The notes below the pieces were generated by a model. It ran no database searches and had not been told where the DNA came from. It was given only the letters and a program-made list of their open reading frames with translations. Both the position numbers and the translations under genes were made by a program. Below, in pieces: positions 1 to 9,695 of a stretch of 64,000 nt of DNA (position 1 is the stretch's first letter; each line of letters opens with the position of its first letter). The stretch comes from Paenibacillus hexagrammi (GTDB taxonomy: Bacteria > Bacillota > Bacilli > Paenibacillales > NBRC-103111): contig NZ_CP090978.1 of assembly GCF_021513275.1 (NCBI RefSeq), positions 558,001 through 622,000 on the forward strand, written 5' to 3'.

Positions 1-88
1 GTGGTATTTGCCGTGCTTCCCTTCGCTTTCAAGCGAAAGCAGCGGCAGCATGCGCACCATTAATTATGTTCATGGGAGAGGATCGCTA

Positions 89-760
89 GTGCAGGAGAGA
101 AGGATATATCGAGATTTGTTGGTGGGGCTCTCGGCGGCGCTGCTGATGCTTCTTATATTCGGGTGGCTGTCCCAGAGCTTGTCTTCCAGCTGGCTGGAAA
201 ATCTAGACCAGTCAGTAGCTGCTTTGATTCAGTCTGCAAGAGGAGATCATATGACGGGGATAGCTAAGCTATTTACGCTCATGGGAGAAGGGGTAACCGA
301 GTTTATCTTGTTTTTCATCATCGGACCCGTTCTTTATTTCAAGTTTAGGCACAGATGGGAGACGCTGATTCTCTTTATTGGGGTGCTGGGAACGTGGGGA
401 CTCAATTCGCTGGTTAAAGGCTGGATCGAGAGGGATCGGCCCGCCGGCACCTGGCTGATCGAGGAGGAAGGATTTAGCTTTCCTAGCGGACACTCCATGG
501 TATCGAGCTTGTTTTACGGTCTGGTTGGATATCTACTGTGGGTCAACCTAAGAGAGCGTTGGAGTGGGGCCTGGATCCTCCCGATCGTATCCATGCTTCT
601 TATTCTAGGCATTGGCTGCAGCCGCGTGTACCTGGGTGTGCATTATCCCAGTGATGTACTGGCAGGCTTTATTGCAGGGGGTGCCTGTTTAACAGGCTGC
701 ATTCTAGCCGTCCGCGAGGTTCGGCACAGAAGAGAGTGGCGAGAAGCAAGCAAGAGTTGA
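89..760 (+). CDS. PAP2-family membrane phosphatase
   Basis: Membrane-embedded lipid phosphatase of the type 2 phosphatidic acid phosphatase family, probably acting on undecaprenyl pyrophosphate or phosphatidylglycerol phosphate at the outer face of the membrane; the substrate is not readable from sequence. All three family motifs are seen in order: a K...RDRP motif (KGWIERDRP), SFPSGH, and SRVYLGVHYPSD, with several hydrophobic segments between them. I chose the GTG at 89 because GGGAGAGGA lies about 6 bases upstream; the same frame is open back to position 8. Single gene, followed by the unrelated exporter on the same strand. Confidence 0.85.
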   Translation: MQERRIYRDLLVGLSAALLMLLIFGWLSQSLSSSWLENLDQSVAALIQSARGDHMTGIAKLFTLMGEGVTEFILFFIIGPVLYFKFRHRWETLILFIGVLGTWGLNSLVKGWIERDRPAGTWLIEEEGFSFPSGHSMVSSLFYGLVGYLLWVNLRERWSGAWILPIVSMLLILGIGCSRVYLGVHYPSDVLAGFIAGGACLTGCILAVREVRHRREWREASKS

Positions 761-857
761 AGGGAACGATTCTGTTCGGGCTGTCTCTATAGTCCATGAT
801 CTTTTCACGGAAAGTGGTAACACAGATGTTCATATAAGCAGCTTAAGGAGCCTACAC

Positions 858-2284
858 ATGAGTAATGACTATGCAAAAATCACAGGAATGCCCGTCGAGA
901 CGAATCGTTGGATTGTGCTGGCTAACGTCTCTCTGGGTACCTTTATGGCCACGTTGGACGGAAGCATCGCCAACGTGGCGCTGCCCACCATGGCCGGCGA
1001 GCTTCAAGCTCCGATTCATTTGGTACAGTGGGTGTTGACGGCTTATTTACTAGCCATATGCGCCACCTTGCCCATTATGGGGAAAATCTCGGATTTAATA
1101 GGCAGAAGCAGGGTGTACAATTACGGATTCATCGTGTTTGCAGCAGGCTCGGCTCTTTGCGGAATGTCACATTCGCTTGGCTTTCTGATTATTTCCAGAG
1201 TGATTCAGGCTATAGGGGCATCTTGTCTGATGTCCAACAGCCAGGCAATTGTGGCGGATGTGTTCTCACAAGGGGCACGCGGCAGGGCACTTGGCATCGT
1301 TGGCATGGTGGTCTCCCTCGGATCGCTGACAGGACCCGGAGTCGGGGGAATTCTAGTTGACCGTTTCGGCTGGCCTACGATTTTCTGGATTAATATTCCT
1401 ATTGGAATCATCGCTTTTATCGCCGGGCGTTTTTGCCTGCCTAAGGATCACGTACAATCCGGTCGAAAACCGTTCGATTTCGCAGGCTCCTTCCTGTTTA
1501 TCGTTGGCATGCTTCTGCTGCTGTATACGATTTCCAACGCCAACGAGTGGGGGTGGACATCCCTGTACGTGCTTGGAGGATTGCTGGTTTCTGTTTTTAT
1601 CCTAGTATGGTTCTACAGGTGGGAGCATAAGGTGGAGCATCCGATGCTGGATTTCAGTCTGTATCGGATTCGGGCATTCCGGGTCGGGAATATGACGGCG
1701 CTTCTTAGCTTTGTCGCCATGTTTTTCGTCAATGTCATGATGCCTTTCTATATGGAAAATGTACTGGGTCTTTCACCGGAGCATACCGGTTATATCATGA
1801 TGATGTACCCGCTCACGATGGCTGTTATTGCTCCCTGCTCAGGGTGGCTCTCGGACAAATTCGGCTCCAACATGCTGACGACGATAGGCCTCGTTATCAA
1901 TGCTGTCGGATTCGGTCTTCTGCATACGTTGACGACGCAAGAGAGCCCGTGGATCGTAGGTTTGCATCTTGCTTTGTTTGGTCTGGGCACGGGACTGTTC
2001 CAGTCGCCTAACAATTCCAGTGTCATGGGCTCGGCGCCAAAGCACAAGCTGGGCACGGCCGGTGGCCTCAATGCGCTTGTCCGCAACATAGGCATGGTGC
2101 TCGGCATTTCGCTTTCTGTGTCTCTATATTCGACTAGACTGCATCGGCTAGGGGTGGTGCAGGAAATGACCCGGCTCTCATGGTCGAGGCGCTTCATTTT
2201 GTGTTCTGGATGGCTCTCGCCGTCTGTGTCTTGGCTTTAGTCATTTCGGTGGGAAGGCTCCGTCAGGAAGCGGGGGCTAAGTAG
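858..2284 (+). CDS. DHA2-type MFS exporter, frameshifted near the C-terminus
   Basis: Proton-driven drug exporter of the 14-TM DHA2 branch of the major facilitator superfamily. Motif A (GKISDLIGRSR), motif C (GPGVGGILVDRFGW) and the N-terminal LDGSIANVALP signature are visible. The start ATG follows AAGGAG. As read, the frame runs into an early stop at 2238 after about 460 residues with an unlikely arginine/serine-rich end. Adding one G to the GG at 2173-2174 gives a hydrophobic last helix (ALMVEALHFVFW...) and a stop at 2284, making a normal 475-residue protein. I infer a sequencing deletion, although a real frameshift cannot be excluded. Confidence 0.82.
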
Positions 2285-2311
2285 TAAGTGTTTAAGATGA
2301 ATAAAAATCAG

Positions 2312-2346
2312 AAGAAGCAGGATGCCGCGGCAGCTGCTTCTTTTTA
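2312..2346 (+). terminator. Rho-independent terminator of the exporter gene
   Basis: GAAGCAG (2314-2320) and CTGCTTC (2334-2340) form a stem around a GC-rich loop and are followed by a T run. It sits between the convergent exporter and stalk-domain genes. Confidence 0.7.
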
Positions 2347-2354
2347 TATGTATT

Positions 2355-3293
2355 TTAGTGAACCTTGTGTATATCTATCTCCAATAAAGCTGAATTATGC
2401 TCCTCATCGTTGCGCAGCGACAGCAAGATGTTCTCTCCGCTCGGTTTTTCCCAGTTAGCAGTGATGAATAAATCTCCGGCCCAGAAGCCCTGCTCGTACT
2501 TCTTTGAAACTTCCTTCCACGGTTTTCCTTCAACTGATTTTTTATAGCTCTCGATCATTGTGCTGTCCGAGGTATGGACAAAATGCGGATCTAAGGTTGA
2601 AGGATCCCCGTAAACCGCAAGTAATTCACTGAAGACATCTTGGAAATATGTATCTGATGAAGATTGGGGCTCAATGATGAAATGGATATCTCTTAATTCG
2701 TCATTTAGAAATTCATATGTAATAGTACCCGGAATATCTGAAAACACATTACCTTCATACGTTAAAGATTCCTGATTTTCAGATTTGAGCTTAAGGTTGG
2801 TTGTTTGTGATTTAATAGTTTGTTTCATTGTGCCGAACGAATAAGGCTGAAGTAAGGTTTCGAGAGGAATGATCGTCACGTTTTCTTTGTCCATATTCAG
2901 TTTTGCACCAGTTACTTTGGCCATCTTTTTTAATGGGATGTATAGGGAATTATCGTGCATCTCAAGCGAATTTTCAAAAGTAACTAAACCATGTAATCCG
3001 TTTATCTCCAAAATGTTCGTGTCGATATACGCTTGAATTTTAAATAAATCTCCTTTTGTTGCGATAACACAACGCTCTCTTTCATTCCACTCGATCGAAT
3101 AACCTGCTGTTTCAAGAAAAGCGCGGGCAGGTACGTACACATCATCATTTGCAAAATATGAATGATCCCCCCAATCTTGCAGCTCTTGATTGTAAGAGAT
3201 CGTAGGCTTATCGAGTTGTTCAGCCATAGCGATATGTCCAGATAAACTGGAAAGTAGGACAAAGCTTATTACCAAAGATTTTCTGAATTTCAT
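2355..3293 (-). CDS. secreted stalk-domain (copper amine oxidase N-like) protein
   Basis: Exported protein of unknown role. A signal peptide is clear (MKFRKSLVISFVLLSSLSG then AMA-E). It is followed by a copper amine oxidase N-terminal-like stalk domain (Cu_amine_oxidN1): DVYVPARAFLETAGYSIEW and a second half, SLYIPLKKMAKVTGAKL, each with the usual hydrophobic-hydrophilic pattern. The C-terminal half is not recognised. I chose the ATG at 3293 because AAAGGAG lies 11 bases upstream; the upstream ATG at 3317 would overlap no ribosome site. The domain is common in Paenibacillus surface proteins and carries no catalytic residues. Confidence 0.72.
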   Translation of the reverse strand: MKFRKSLVISFVLLSSLSGHIAMAEQLDKPTISYNQELQDWGDHSYFANDDVYVPARAFLETAGYSIEWNERERCVIATKGDLFKIQAYIDTNILEINGLHGLVTFENSLEMHDNSLYIPLKKMAKVTGAKLNMDKENVTIIPLETLLQPYSFGTMKQTIKSQTTNLKLKSENQESLTYEGNVFSDIPGTITYEFLNDELRDIHFIIEPQSSSDTYFQDVFSELLAVYGDPSTLDPHFVHTSDSTMIESYKKSVEGKPWKEVSKKYEQGFWAGDLFITANWEKPSGENILLSLRNDEEHNSALLEIDIHKVH

Positions 3294-3626
3294 AATTACA
3301 TGCACTCCTTTAAACAAAATAGTGGTTATATTGCCTTTTATTGGATCTAAAAGTATAAACGAAACAATGACTTAAAAGTTGCGAACTATTGCTTTCCTAT
3401 CGAAAGATAATCAAAAATAGGTAACAATCTCGATTAAAATGACGAAAATTAGCGCTTATTGCTTGTACAAACCTCAAATTCCTCCGTTTCACAATAAAAG
3501 AATCCTCCGCACTTTACTTTCCTCTGTTTATTTACCTCACGATCTTCTTTGCAAAAATGTTTGCAGATTTTTCACAAAGGTGTATTCCCAACCATACAGA
3601 ATGGTGCTATGATAAGGAACGTTAAA
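3294..3626. other. intergenic region between divergent genes
   Basis: AT-rich spacer between the leftward stalk-domain gene and the rightward MarR gene. A possible leftward -10 (TATACT on the minus strand, plus positions 3352-3357) and a rightward -10 (TATGAT, about 3608-3613) are visible. I see no RNA gene or open frame here. Confidence 0.4.
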
Positions 3627-3661
3627 TTGTTTCGTATGCGAAATGTTAGCGTGCGAAACAA
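3627..3661 (+). promoter_or_regulatory. candidate MarR operator (two nested inverted repeats)
   Basis: TTGTTTCG (3627-3634) is inverted as CGAAACAA (3654-3661). Inside the left arm lies a tighter 14-bp palindrome, TTTCGTATGCGAAA (3630-3643). It sits about 35 bp upstream of the MarR start and just downstream of a possible -10 element, which is where an autorepressor would bind. The link to this MarR is inference. Confidence 0.55.
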
Positions 3662-3694
3662 GTCCGATGTCAGGGGAAAGAAGGGGAGATTAGA

Positions 3695-4138
3695 TTGGAG
3701 GCTGTGAAAGAGCTTGCAGCAATTATCATGTCGCTGCACAAGCTTCGAATGTCTTTCTTGTATCGCGAACTTCAGCAAGTTGAGCTTACGGGACCGCAGC
3801 TCTTTATTTTGAGAGAATTATTTATGCAGGAACCAAGGAAGCTCAGCGAACTGTCCAAGGCGGTTCAATTGAGTAACAGTACGGTGTCAGGCATCGTGGA
3901 CCGGCTCGAGCGGGATGGGCTTATAGAGCGGAAAAGGGATGAAGAAGACAGACGCATTGTATGGATCAGCACAACCAACCTGTGTCAAAGGATGAAGAAA
4001 GACAGATTAGAGTCGATTAATCAGGAACTCTATGAGGGTTTGGACAACAAATTTACACCAGAGCAATTCGCTCTTTGTAAAGATATTTTAGTTACTTTTA
4101 AAGATCATTTAGAGAAAAAGCTGGAGGGAATGGAATGA
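3695..4138 (+). CDS. MarR-family transcriptional regulator
   Basis: Winged-helix repressor of the MarR family, 147 residues, the usual family length. The DNA-binding part reads ...PRKLSELSKAVQLSNSTVSGIVDRLERDGLIERKRDEEDRR, with the wing arginines intact. Start is the TTG at 3695, with GGGGAG about 6 bases before it. It overlaps the next gene by 4 bases (ATGA), so it is the first gene of an efflux operon, an arrangement like B. subtilis yhbI-yhbJ-yhcA. It probably represses its own operon through the inverted repeats at 3627-3661 until an unknown drug-like ligand binds. Confidence 0.85.
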   Translation: MEAVKELAAIIMSLHKLRMSFLYRELQQVELTGPQLFILRELFMQEPRKLSELSKAVQLSNSTVSGIVDRLERDGLIERKRDEEDRRIVWISTTNLCQRMKKDRLESINQELYEGLDNKFTPEQFALCKDILVTFKDHLEKKLEGME

Positions 4139-4793
4139 AGCGTAAACTGATTTTGATTGTTATTCTGGCCGTCATGGTGGCGTCCGGAGCCGGAATCGGC
4201 GGCTACTACTGGTATCAAGGCGCAAACTATGTAAGCACGGATGACGCCCGTATTTCTGGGGATATTTACCGAGTTATGCCTCGTATTTCGGGCAAAATCA
4301 ACTCACTTGGCGTGAAGGTCGGCGACACCGTCGTAGCAGACCAAATTGTCGGTCAACAGGATATTACGAACCTGTCTAACAGCCTGCTGGATCAAGCGGC
4401 TCTGCGCGCTCAATCGGCGGTACAGTCATCCAGACTGCAGCTAAGGTAGGCGAAGTGGTATCTCCGGGTCAATCCGTTGCCATGATCGTAGATAAGAACG
4501 CGGTCTATGTGTCCGCAGACATTGAAGAAACGAAGATTAAGAAAATCAGGGTCGGTCAGCCGGTCACGTTTACGCTGGATACATATGGCGGGCAGGAATT
4601 CCACGGTAAAGTATATGAAATCGGTGAGGCAACAGCTTCTACCTTCTCCTTGCTGCCAACAACAAGCTCTAGCGGCAACTTTACGAAGGTCACTCAACGC
4701 ATGAATGTGAAAGTTTCCATCGACGATCATCAGGGATTCGATCTGGCTCCCGGTATGAATGCTGAAATTAAAATCCATATCAAAGGGGAGTAA
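4135..4793 (+). pseudogene. frameshifted EmrA/HlyD-like membrane fusion protein (short form)
   Basis: Adaptor of an EmrAB-type drug pump. One N-terminal membrane anchor is followed by the family signature ...YVSTDDARISGDIYRVMPRISGKINSLGVKVGDTV, then the second half (VGEVVSPGQSVAMIVD...IRVGQPVTFTLDTYGG). As read it is two pieces, stopping at 4449 and resuming in another frame. Adding one C at 4411 (CTCAA to CTCCAA) gives ...ALRAPIGGTVIQTAAKVGEVV and a single 219-residue protein, the normal size of the short Gram-positive form (compare B. subtilis YhbJ). I infer a base-call error. It overlaps the MarR gene and is followed by a second adaptor. Confidence 0.78.
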
Positions 4794-4804
4794 GGTGAGC
4801 ACCT

Positions 4805-6118
4805 ATGAAAAAACATCTGAACGTAGTTTTATCTGTAGCAGTACTTGCAGGATCGATGATGATGGTCAGCGGCTGCGGAAGCGCCCCTACGAATGCTGCT
4901 TCATCTGATTCTCAAAATGTAAAAGTCATTACGCTGGGAAGCACATCGGCGGCCGGCGCAAGCGGGAAGCTAGCGGCTGACCAAACGGTTCAAGTTGTAT
5001 CCAAGATCAGCGGCAAAATCGCCTCTGTTAACGTAGAGGAAGGTGCCAAGGTCAAGAAAGGTGACGTGCTGGTGCAGCTTGAGACAGATGATTACTCCAA
5101 GCAGCTGGAGCAGGCGCAAGCAGGCTTAACGGCATCCCAAGCGAAGCTGGCGGATACGGAAGCGGGAGCACGTACGCAGGATTTGCAAGCTGCACAAGCT
5201 GCCGTAGAGCAGGCCAAATCGGCAACAGTAACAGCTTCTGCCGGTGTGAATCAGGCGCAAGCGGCGCTGGATCTGGTGACCAAAAGCTACAATCACGCCA
5301 GGAATTTTTATGATCAAGGCGATGTGACCGAGGATGAGCTCGACAAAGTAACACTGGATTATGAGAAGGCGAAGGCCGCTTATGATACAGCCGTATCCCA
5401 GCAGCAAGGAGCTAATGCTCAACTGGCTGCAGCGCAAGCGAAGCTTAGTTTGCTGAAAGCAGGAGCTACATCCAATACGCTGGAAGCATTAAAAGCGGAT
5501 GTTGAACGTACGCAAGCAGCCGTGGACCTAGCTCAAAACACGGTGAATAATGCTGCTGTTGTTTCTCCTATTGACGGTATTATCGTGAAGAAGAATGTTA
5601 ATGCCGGCGAAATGGCTCAGGCGGGAGCTCCTCTATTGACGGTAGTAAGTATGGATCAAGTTAAGGTAGAGGTCAGCGTTCCAGAGGACATGGTGAACAG
5701 CATTCAGCAAGGCGCTAAGGCTGTTGTGAATGTTCCAAGTATTCCTGACAAAACGTTCGAAGGCACGATTTCCTTTGTGAGCCCTGTATCCGACACGAAC
5801 AACAATACATTCCCGGTCAAATTGACGGTTAGCAATGCAGACGGCCTTCTACATGCAGGTGCAGTAGCGAATGTCGCGTTTGGCGGAAACGGCCAGTCTC
5901 GACTGGAAATTCCTAAATCGGCGGTTATACAAAAAGACGGTAAATCCATCGTCTATAAATTGAGCGGAGAAACGGTTCATCCTGTTGAACTGCAAACCGA
6001 AGAGAAGAATCAAGATTGGTTGTATGTAAAAGGTGAAGGCAATCTTCAGGCAAATGACAAAATCGTCATCAATCCAAGCGATAAGCTTGCAGACGGCACG
6101 AAAGTTCATGCCGAGTAA
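4805..6118 (+). CDS. lipoprotein efflux adaptor (HlyD/RND periplasmic adaptor family)
   Basis: Membrane-anchored adaptor of 437 residues. Lipobox MVSGC at about residue 24; first lipoyl half SKISGKIASVNVEEGAKVKKGDVLVQLE; then a long alanine/glutamine-rich alpha-hairpin (about residues 100-235); then the second lipoyl half VVSPIDGIIVKKNVNAGEMAQAGAPLL, followed by the beta-barrel and membrane-proximal domains. It follows the short EmrA-like adaptor by 11 bases and precedes the pump gene. Having two different adaptor types in one pump operon is unusual. The hairpin suggests it could bridge the thick cell wall, which is speculation. Confidence 0.83.
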   Translation: MKKHLNVVLSVAVLAGSMMMVSGCGSAPTNAASSDSQNVKVITLGSTSAAGASGKLAADQTVQVVSKISGKIASVNVEEGAKVKKGDVLVQLETDDYSKQLEQAQAGLTASQAKLADTEAGARTQDLQAAQAAVEQAKSATVTASAGVNQAQAALDLVTKSYNHARNFYDQGDVTEDELDKVTLDYEKAKAAYDTAVSQQQGANAQLAAAQAKLSLLKAGATSNTLEALKADVERTQAAVDLAQNTVNNAAVVSPIDGIIVKKNVNAGEMAQAGAPLLTVVSMDQVKVEVSVPEDMVNSIQQGAKAVVNVPSIPDKTFEGTISFVSPVSDTNNNTFPVKLTVSNADGLLHAGAVANVAFGGNGQSRLEIPKSAVIQKDGKSIVYKLSGETVHPVELQTEEKNQDWLYVKGEGNLQANDKIVINPSDKLADGTKVHAE

Positions 6119-6133
6119 AAGGGGGAATTAAGC

Positions 6134-7740
6134 ATGGCAGCGGAAGCAGCTTCCCTCCTGTTGAAGGTCAAGAAGAGAAGATTACCGGCTATCAATGGCT
6201 CGCCCTCATAGTCCTAATTATGGGCACGTTTCTTGCCATCCTCGACAACAGCTTGATGAACGTTGCGCTTCCCAAGCTGATGGCGGTATTCGGTTCCTCG
6301 CAAACCGATATCGAATGGGTTGTTACCGGTTATATGTTGGCGTCGGCGGTCGTTGTTCCCATGGGCGGATTCTTATCCGACCGCTTCGGGTATAAAACGA
6401 CATTTCTAACGACCATCGTTGCTTTTATTATTGGATCCATCTTGTGCGGTATTGCTTGGAGCGATACGAGTCTTATCATTTTTCGTATTGTGCAGGGTGT
6501 CGGCGGCGGTTTCATCATGCCGGTCGGTATGGCGATGCTGTATCAAATTATGCCGAGAAGCAAAATTCAGGTAGCCATGGGGATCTGGGGAATTTCCGCT
6601 ATGGCGGCTCCTGCGATGGGCCCGACCCTCAGCGGTTACTTGGTGGATAATTTTAGCTGGCGTTATCTGTTCTATATCAATGTACCCATTGGAATTTTGG
6701 CGGTTGCTTTAGGATTTATTATTTTGAAAGAAACGCCTAGACGGACAGGACTCAAGTTCGACTTTGCGGGAAGTATCCTTTCCATGATCGTATTCGGCAC
6801 GCTCCTGCTTGCTTTGACAGACGGTCAAACGGACGGATGGACTTCATTTTATATTGTTAGTTTGTTCTTTATTTCGTTTTTCAGTTTCATTCTTCTTCTG
6901 TGGGTGGAGCTTGGTAAAGAAAACCCGATCATGGATTTCAGGCTGTTCAAAAATAGTGTGTTTTCCATTAGTACAGCTGCTTCGAGCTTTGTCATGATTT
7001 GCATGCAGGGCGGTATCTATTTAATGCCTATCTTCATGCAGAGTGTTGGTGGATTGACGCCGATGCAGACAGGACTTGTCATGATGCCGCAGTCTATTGC
7101 GATGGCCTTCATGATGCCGATAACAGGGAAGCTTGTCTCTAAATATGGGGTTGTCCCTTTAGGTGTTGTAGGGCTTGCGATTATCGGGCTCACAACGCTG
7201 GAGCTGCACGTATTGACCCAACAGACGCCAACGCATTGGATCAGCGGTTTGCTCGTGATTCGCGGTATTGGAATCGGTCTTTGCATGATGCCATTGTCAT
7301 CGGCAGGTATGAATACCTTGCCTAACCATATGATCGGTAGAGCCTCATCCGTATCCAACGTGGTACGTAACGTTATGGCTTCACTGGGTATCGCTACGCT
7401 GACAAGTATTATGAGTAACAAATCTTCGCAATACGGAGCCCGTTTTAACGAGCTCATATCCAGTAACTCCCCGGCATACGCCGATTTTCAGACGAATGTT
7501 GTGCATCGTTATATGGAGTTGGGAACAGATTCCGGCTCTGCGGCAAGCGGCGTCATTGGAGTGCTGTACGGTCTAATGTCAAAAGAAGCTCTTACTCGAG
7601 CGATTACAGATACACTTGTTATATCGGCCATACCTGCTTTTATCTCTATTATTCTTGTTCTGTTCTTACGTCAGAAGAAGTCCCAAGCTGCGCAGAAGGA
7701 TAGCTCCGATGCCCAGCATCATGTGATGGTTGAAATGTAA
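6134..7740 (+). CDS. EmrB-like DHA2 MFS drug exporter, frameshift right after the start codon
   Basis: Fourteen-helix proton-coupled exporter. LDNSLMNVALPKLMAVFGSS, motif A (GGFLSDRFGYKTTF) and motif C (APAMGPTLSGYLVDNFSW) are all present. The open frame seen directly begins at 6220, inside the first helix. An ATG at 6134 with AGGGGG upstream is out of frame with it. Adding one G to ATGGC gives MGSGSSFPPVEGQEEKITGY leading into the first helix and a 535-residue protein. I therefore place the start at 6134 and infer a missing base at 6136-6137. It lies in the same operon as the MarR and the two adaptors. Confidence 0.84.
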
Positions 7741-7770
7741 CTAAGCTGAATGAAGGAAGGATATATAATC

Positions 7771-9510
7771 ATGAAAATTAAGCTCAAACAAGTTGCAATG
7801 ACTGCTCTCCTGTCTTCCTCGCTGCTCATGTCCGCAGTACCTGCCGCTTGGGCTGATGAGGTAAGCTCGGCGCCTGTTGCAGTCGCCTCGGCTGTGTACG
7901 ATTTGAATGATAGCCTCCACGTTACGGTAGAGGGTGTCTACAATGAAAAAACATCCTCCGGTGTTCGTCTGGGAGCTGTTATTCGCGTAAGCAACACAAG
8001 CGGACAAACGCTCCGTATTCCGGACCACGAGCTTCGTCTGAAGACAAGTGACGGAATCGTGTATACGCTCCGTGCAAGCGAAAGCAACGCTCACGGCGTG
8101 CAGCCCGACTCGGAAGTCGAGCTGACTTATATGAAGGTTGTGAAACGTACGACAGAGGTCTCGGTCACGGATCTGTCACTGGTTGACGTGAACTACGATG
8201 TTTATCCGAAGCAAGAAACGCCACTGTTTACCGTGCCTGTAGGCTCATATGTATGGAGCGGAAGCCGCTCTGAGTTTGCAGACCCTGCAGCTGTCAAGGC
8301 ATGGGGAGAGGCATTTACGGTGCCTACACTGGAGTCTCCGCTGACTTATCAGCCTGTAGACATCAGCAGAAGCAATACCAACCAAGGAGCGGCTTATACC
8401 GTGAAATTGCTGGTAGAGAACCCGTCCGAGCAGAAGGAAACCGTCCCTGCGTTGGAGATCGATGGTAAGAGCAGCACCAACGTATATGTTGGTAAAATGG
8501 TTGAAACAGATAGCGTTTCATTAGAGCCAGGTGAAAAGAAGTACGTTCACTTTGTGATTAACGCAGAGATGGATACGGTGCTGGAAAGTCTGAACGTATT
8601 GACGCCAGAGACGTATGAGCAAGGTGAAGACGACGCTCAAACATTCAGCATCGGCAAACTGAATATCCAGCTTTCTGGTGCTAAGACCCAAGCCGAGGTC
8701 AGCTATCAATACGGCACGCCGATTGCCTTTGAAAAATGGAACGATGTCATCAATCAAGACCTTGCTATCGCGATGACAGAGCTTCATGTGACAGATAACG
8801 CGGACCAGGGAAGTAAGCTGGCGTTTGCCAAGTTTAAGATCACAAACAATGGAGTAAGCCCAATTCCGGTTCCCGGCTTCCAAGCGCAGCTGTCGAGTCC
8901 AACAGGCTACGATTACAACGGAGAAAGACAAAAAGACGCTCAGCAAAGCGTAGCTCCAGGAACCTCCGCTGTAGTGAGCTATGCCTTCGTGCTTCCGGTT
9001 TCCGAGGATAGCGATACGTTTACCATGAACATTCAAAATGTGATTCAAGGCGCTTCTGCGCAAGCAGGTTCTACGGCTTTGAAATCAACCATAGCTTCTT
9101 ATAAGGTCGCTGTTCAGGGTGATGATGATCGTCACAGCATCTCACTGTTCCCTTATACAATGGACATCAAGGATTATTTCTTGTCGCAGATTACAGCTCC
9201 AGGTCAAACGGTTTCCGTAAATTATATTTATAAATTACAGTTGAATCTTGATTTGACCCGCGATCTGAAAACCATCGTGGACAACAATTTCTCGAAACTG
9301 AAATTTGAGCTTGTGGACAGCTCGGGAAGCATCCTGGGGTCCAAATCTTTCGGCTTTACAGGAACGGACCGCTTGGTGAACGGCAGACAGACATTGACTT
9401 TCAGCAACTTAACAATGGATCAAATCCAATCTGGAGTATCCGTCAATGTCTACGAAACAATCAGCACAGCTACAGGCGATGCTGAACGCTTGATTACTAC
9501 ATTGAAATAA
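7771..9510 (+). CDS. large secreted protein of unknown function, efflux operon
   Basis: Exported protein of 579 residues. Signal peptide MKIKLKQVAMTALLSSSLLMSAVPAAWA-DE. The ATG at 7771 is preceded by AAGGAAGGA. The rest has no catalytic motif I recognise. It looks like repeated beta-sandwich segments: LGAVIRVSNTSGQTLRIPDHELRL near residue 70 and FAKFKITNNGVSPIPVPGFQAQL near residue 355 resemble DUF4352-like modules, each followed by a P/G-rich turn and an aliphatic strand. It sits 30 bases after the pump gene and before a terminator, so it is the last gene of the efflux operon. A role in substrate capture or in sealing the pump to the wall is speculation. Confidence 0.68.
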   Translation: MKIKLKQVAMTALLSSSLLMSAVPAAWADEVSSAPVAVASAVYDLNDSLHVTVEGVYNEKTSSGVRLGAVIRVSNTSGQTLRIPDHELRLKTSDGIVYTLRASESNAHGVQPDSEVELTYMKVVKRTTEVSVTDLSLVDVNYDVYPKQETPLFTVPVGSYVWSGSRSEFADPAAVKAWGEAFTVPTLESPLTYQPVDISRSNTNQGAAYTVKLLVENPSEQKETVPALEIDGKSSTNVYVGKMVETDSVSLEPGEKKYVHFVINAEMDTVLESLNVLTPETYEQGEDDAQTFSIGKLNIQLSGAKTQAEVSYQYGTPIAFEKWNDVINQDLAIAMTELHVTDNADQGSKLAFAKFKITNNGVSPIPVPGFQAQLSSPTGYDYNGERQKDAQQSVAPGTSAVVSYAFVLPVSEDSDTFTMNIQNVIQGASAQAGSTALKSTIASYKVAVQGDDDRHSISLFPYTMDIKDYFLSQITAPGQTVSVNYIYKLQLNLDLTRDLKTIVDNNFSKLKFELVDSSGSILGSKSFGFTGTDRLVNGRQTLTFSNLTMDQIQSGVSVNVYETISTATGDAERLITTLK

Positions 9511-9554
9511 AAGCTCTACCTATACCGTTCGTTCGCAGCTAGGTACACAGATCA

Positions 9555-9585
9555 GAGGAGCACGCCCTCTTGGCGTCCCTTTTAC
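9555..9585 (+). terminator. terminator after the MarR efflux operon
   Basis: A hairpin with ACGCC/GGCGT core arms (9562-9576), extended imperfectly on both sides and followed by CCCTTTT. The T run is modest. Confidence 0.5.
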
Positions 9586-9695
9586 TTGGAAACATTCATT
9601 CAGGACTATGCCTTTACCGGCAGGTCCTTTTTCTTTGCGGGGAGGCGGGTTATACTTGACATACCATCTTTGGATGGGGAGAAAGAGGGGATTCC

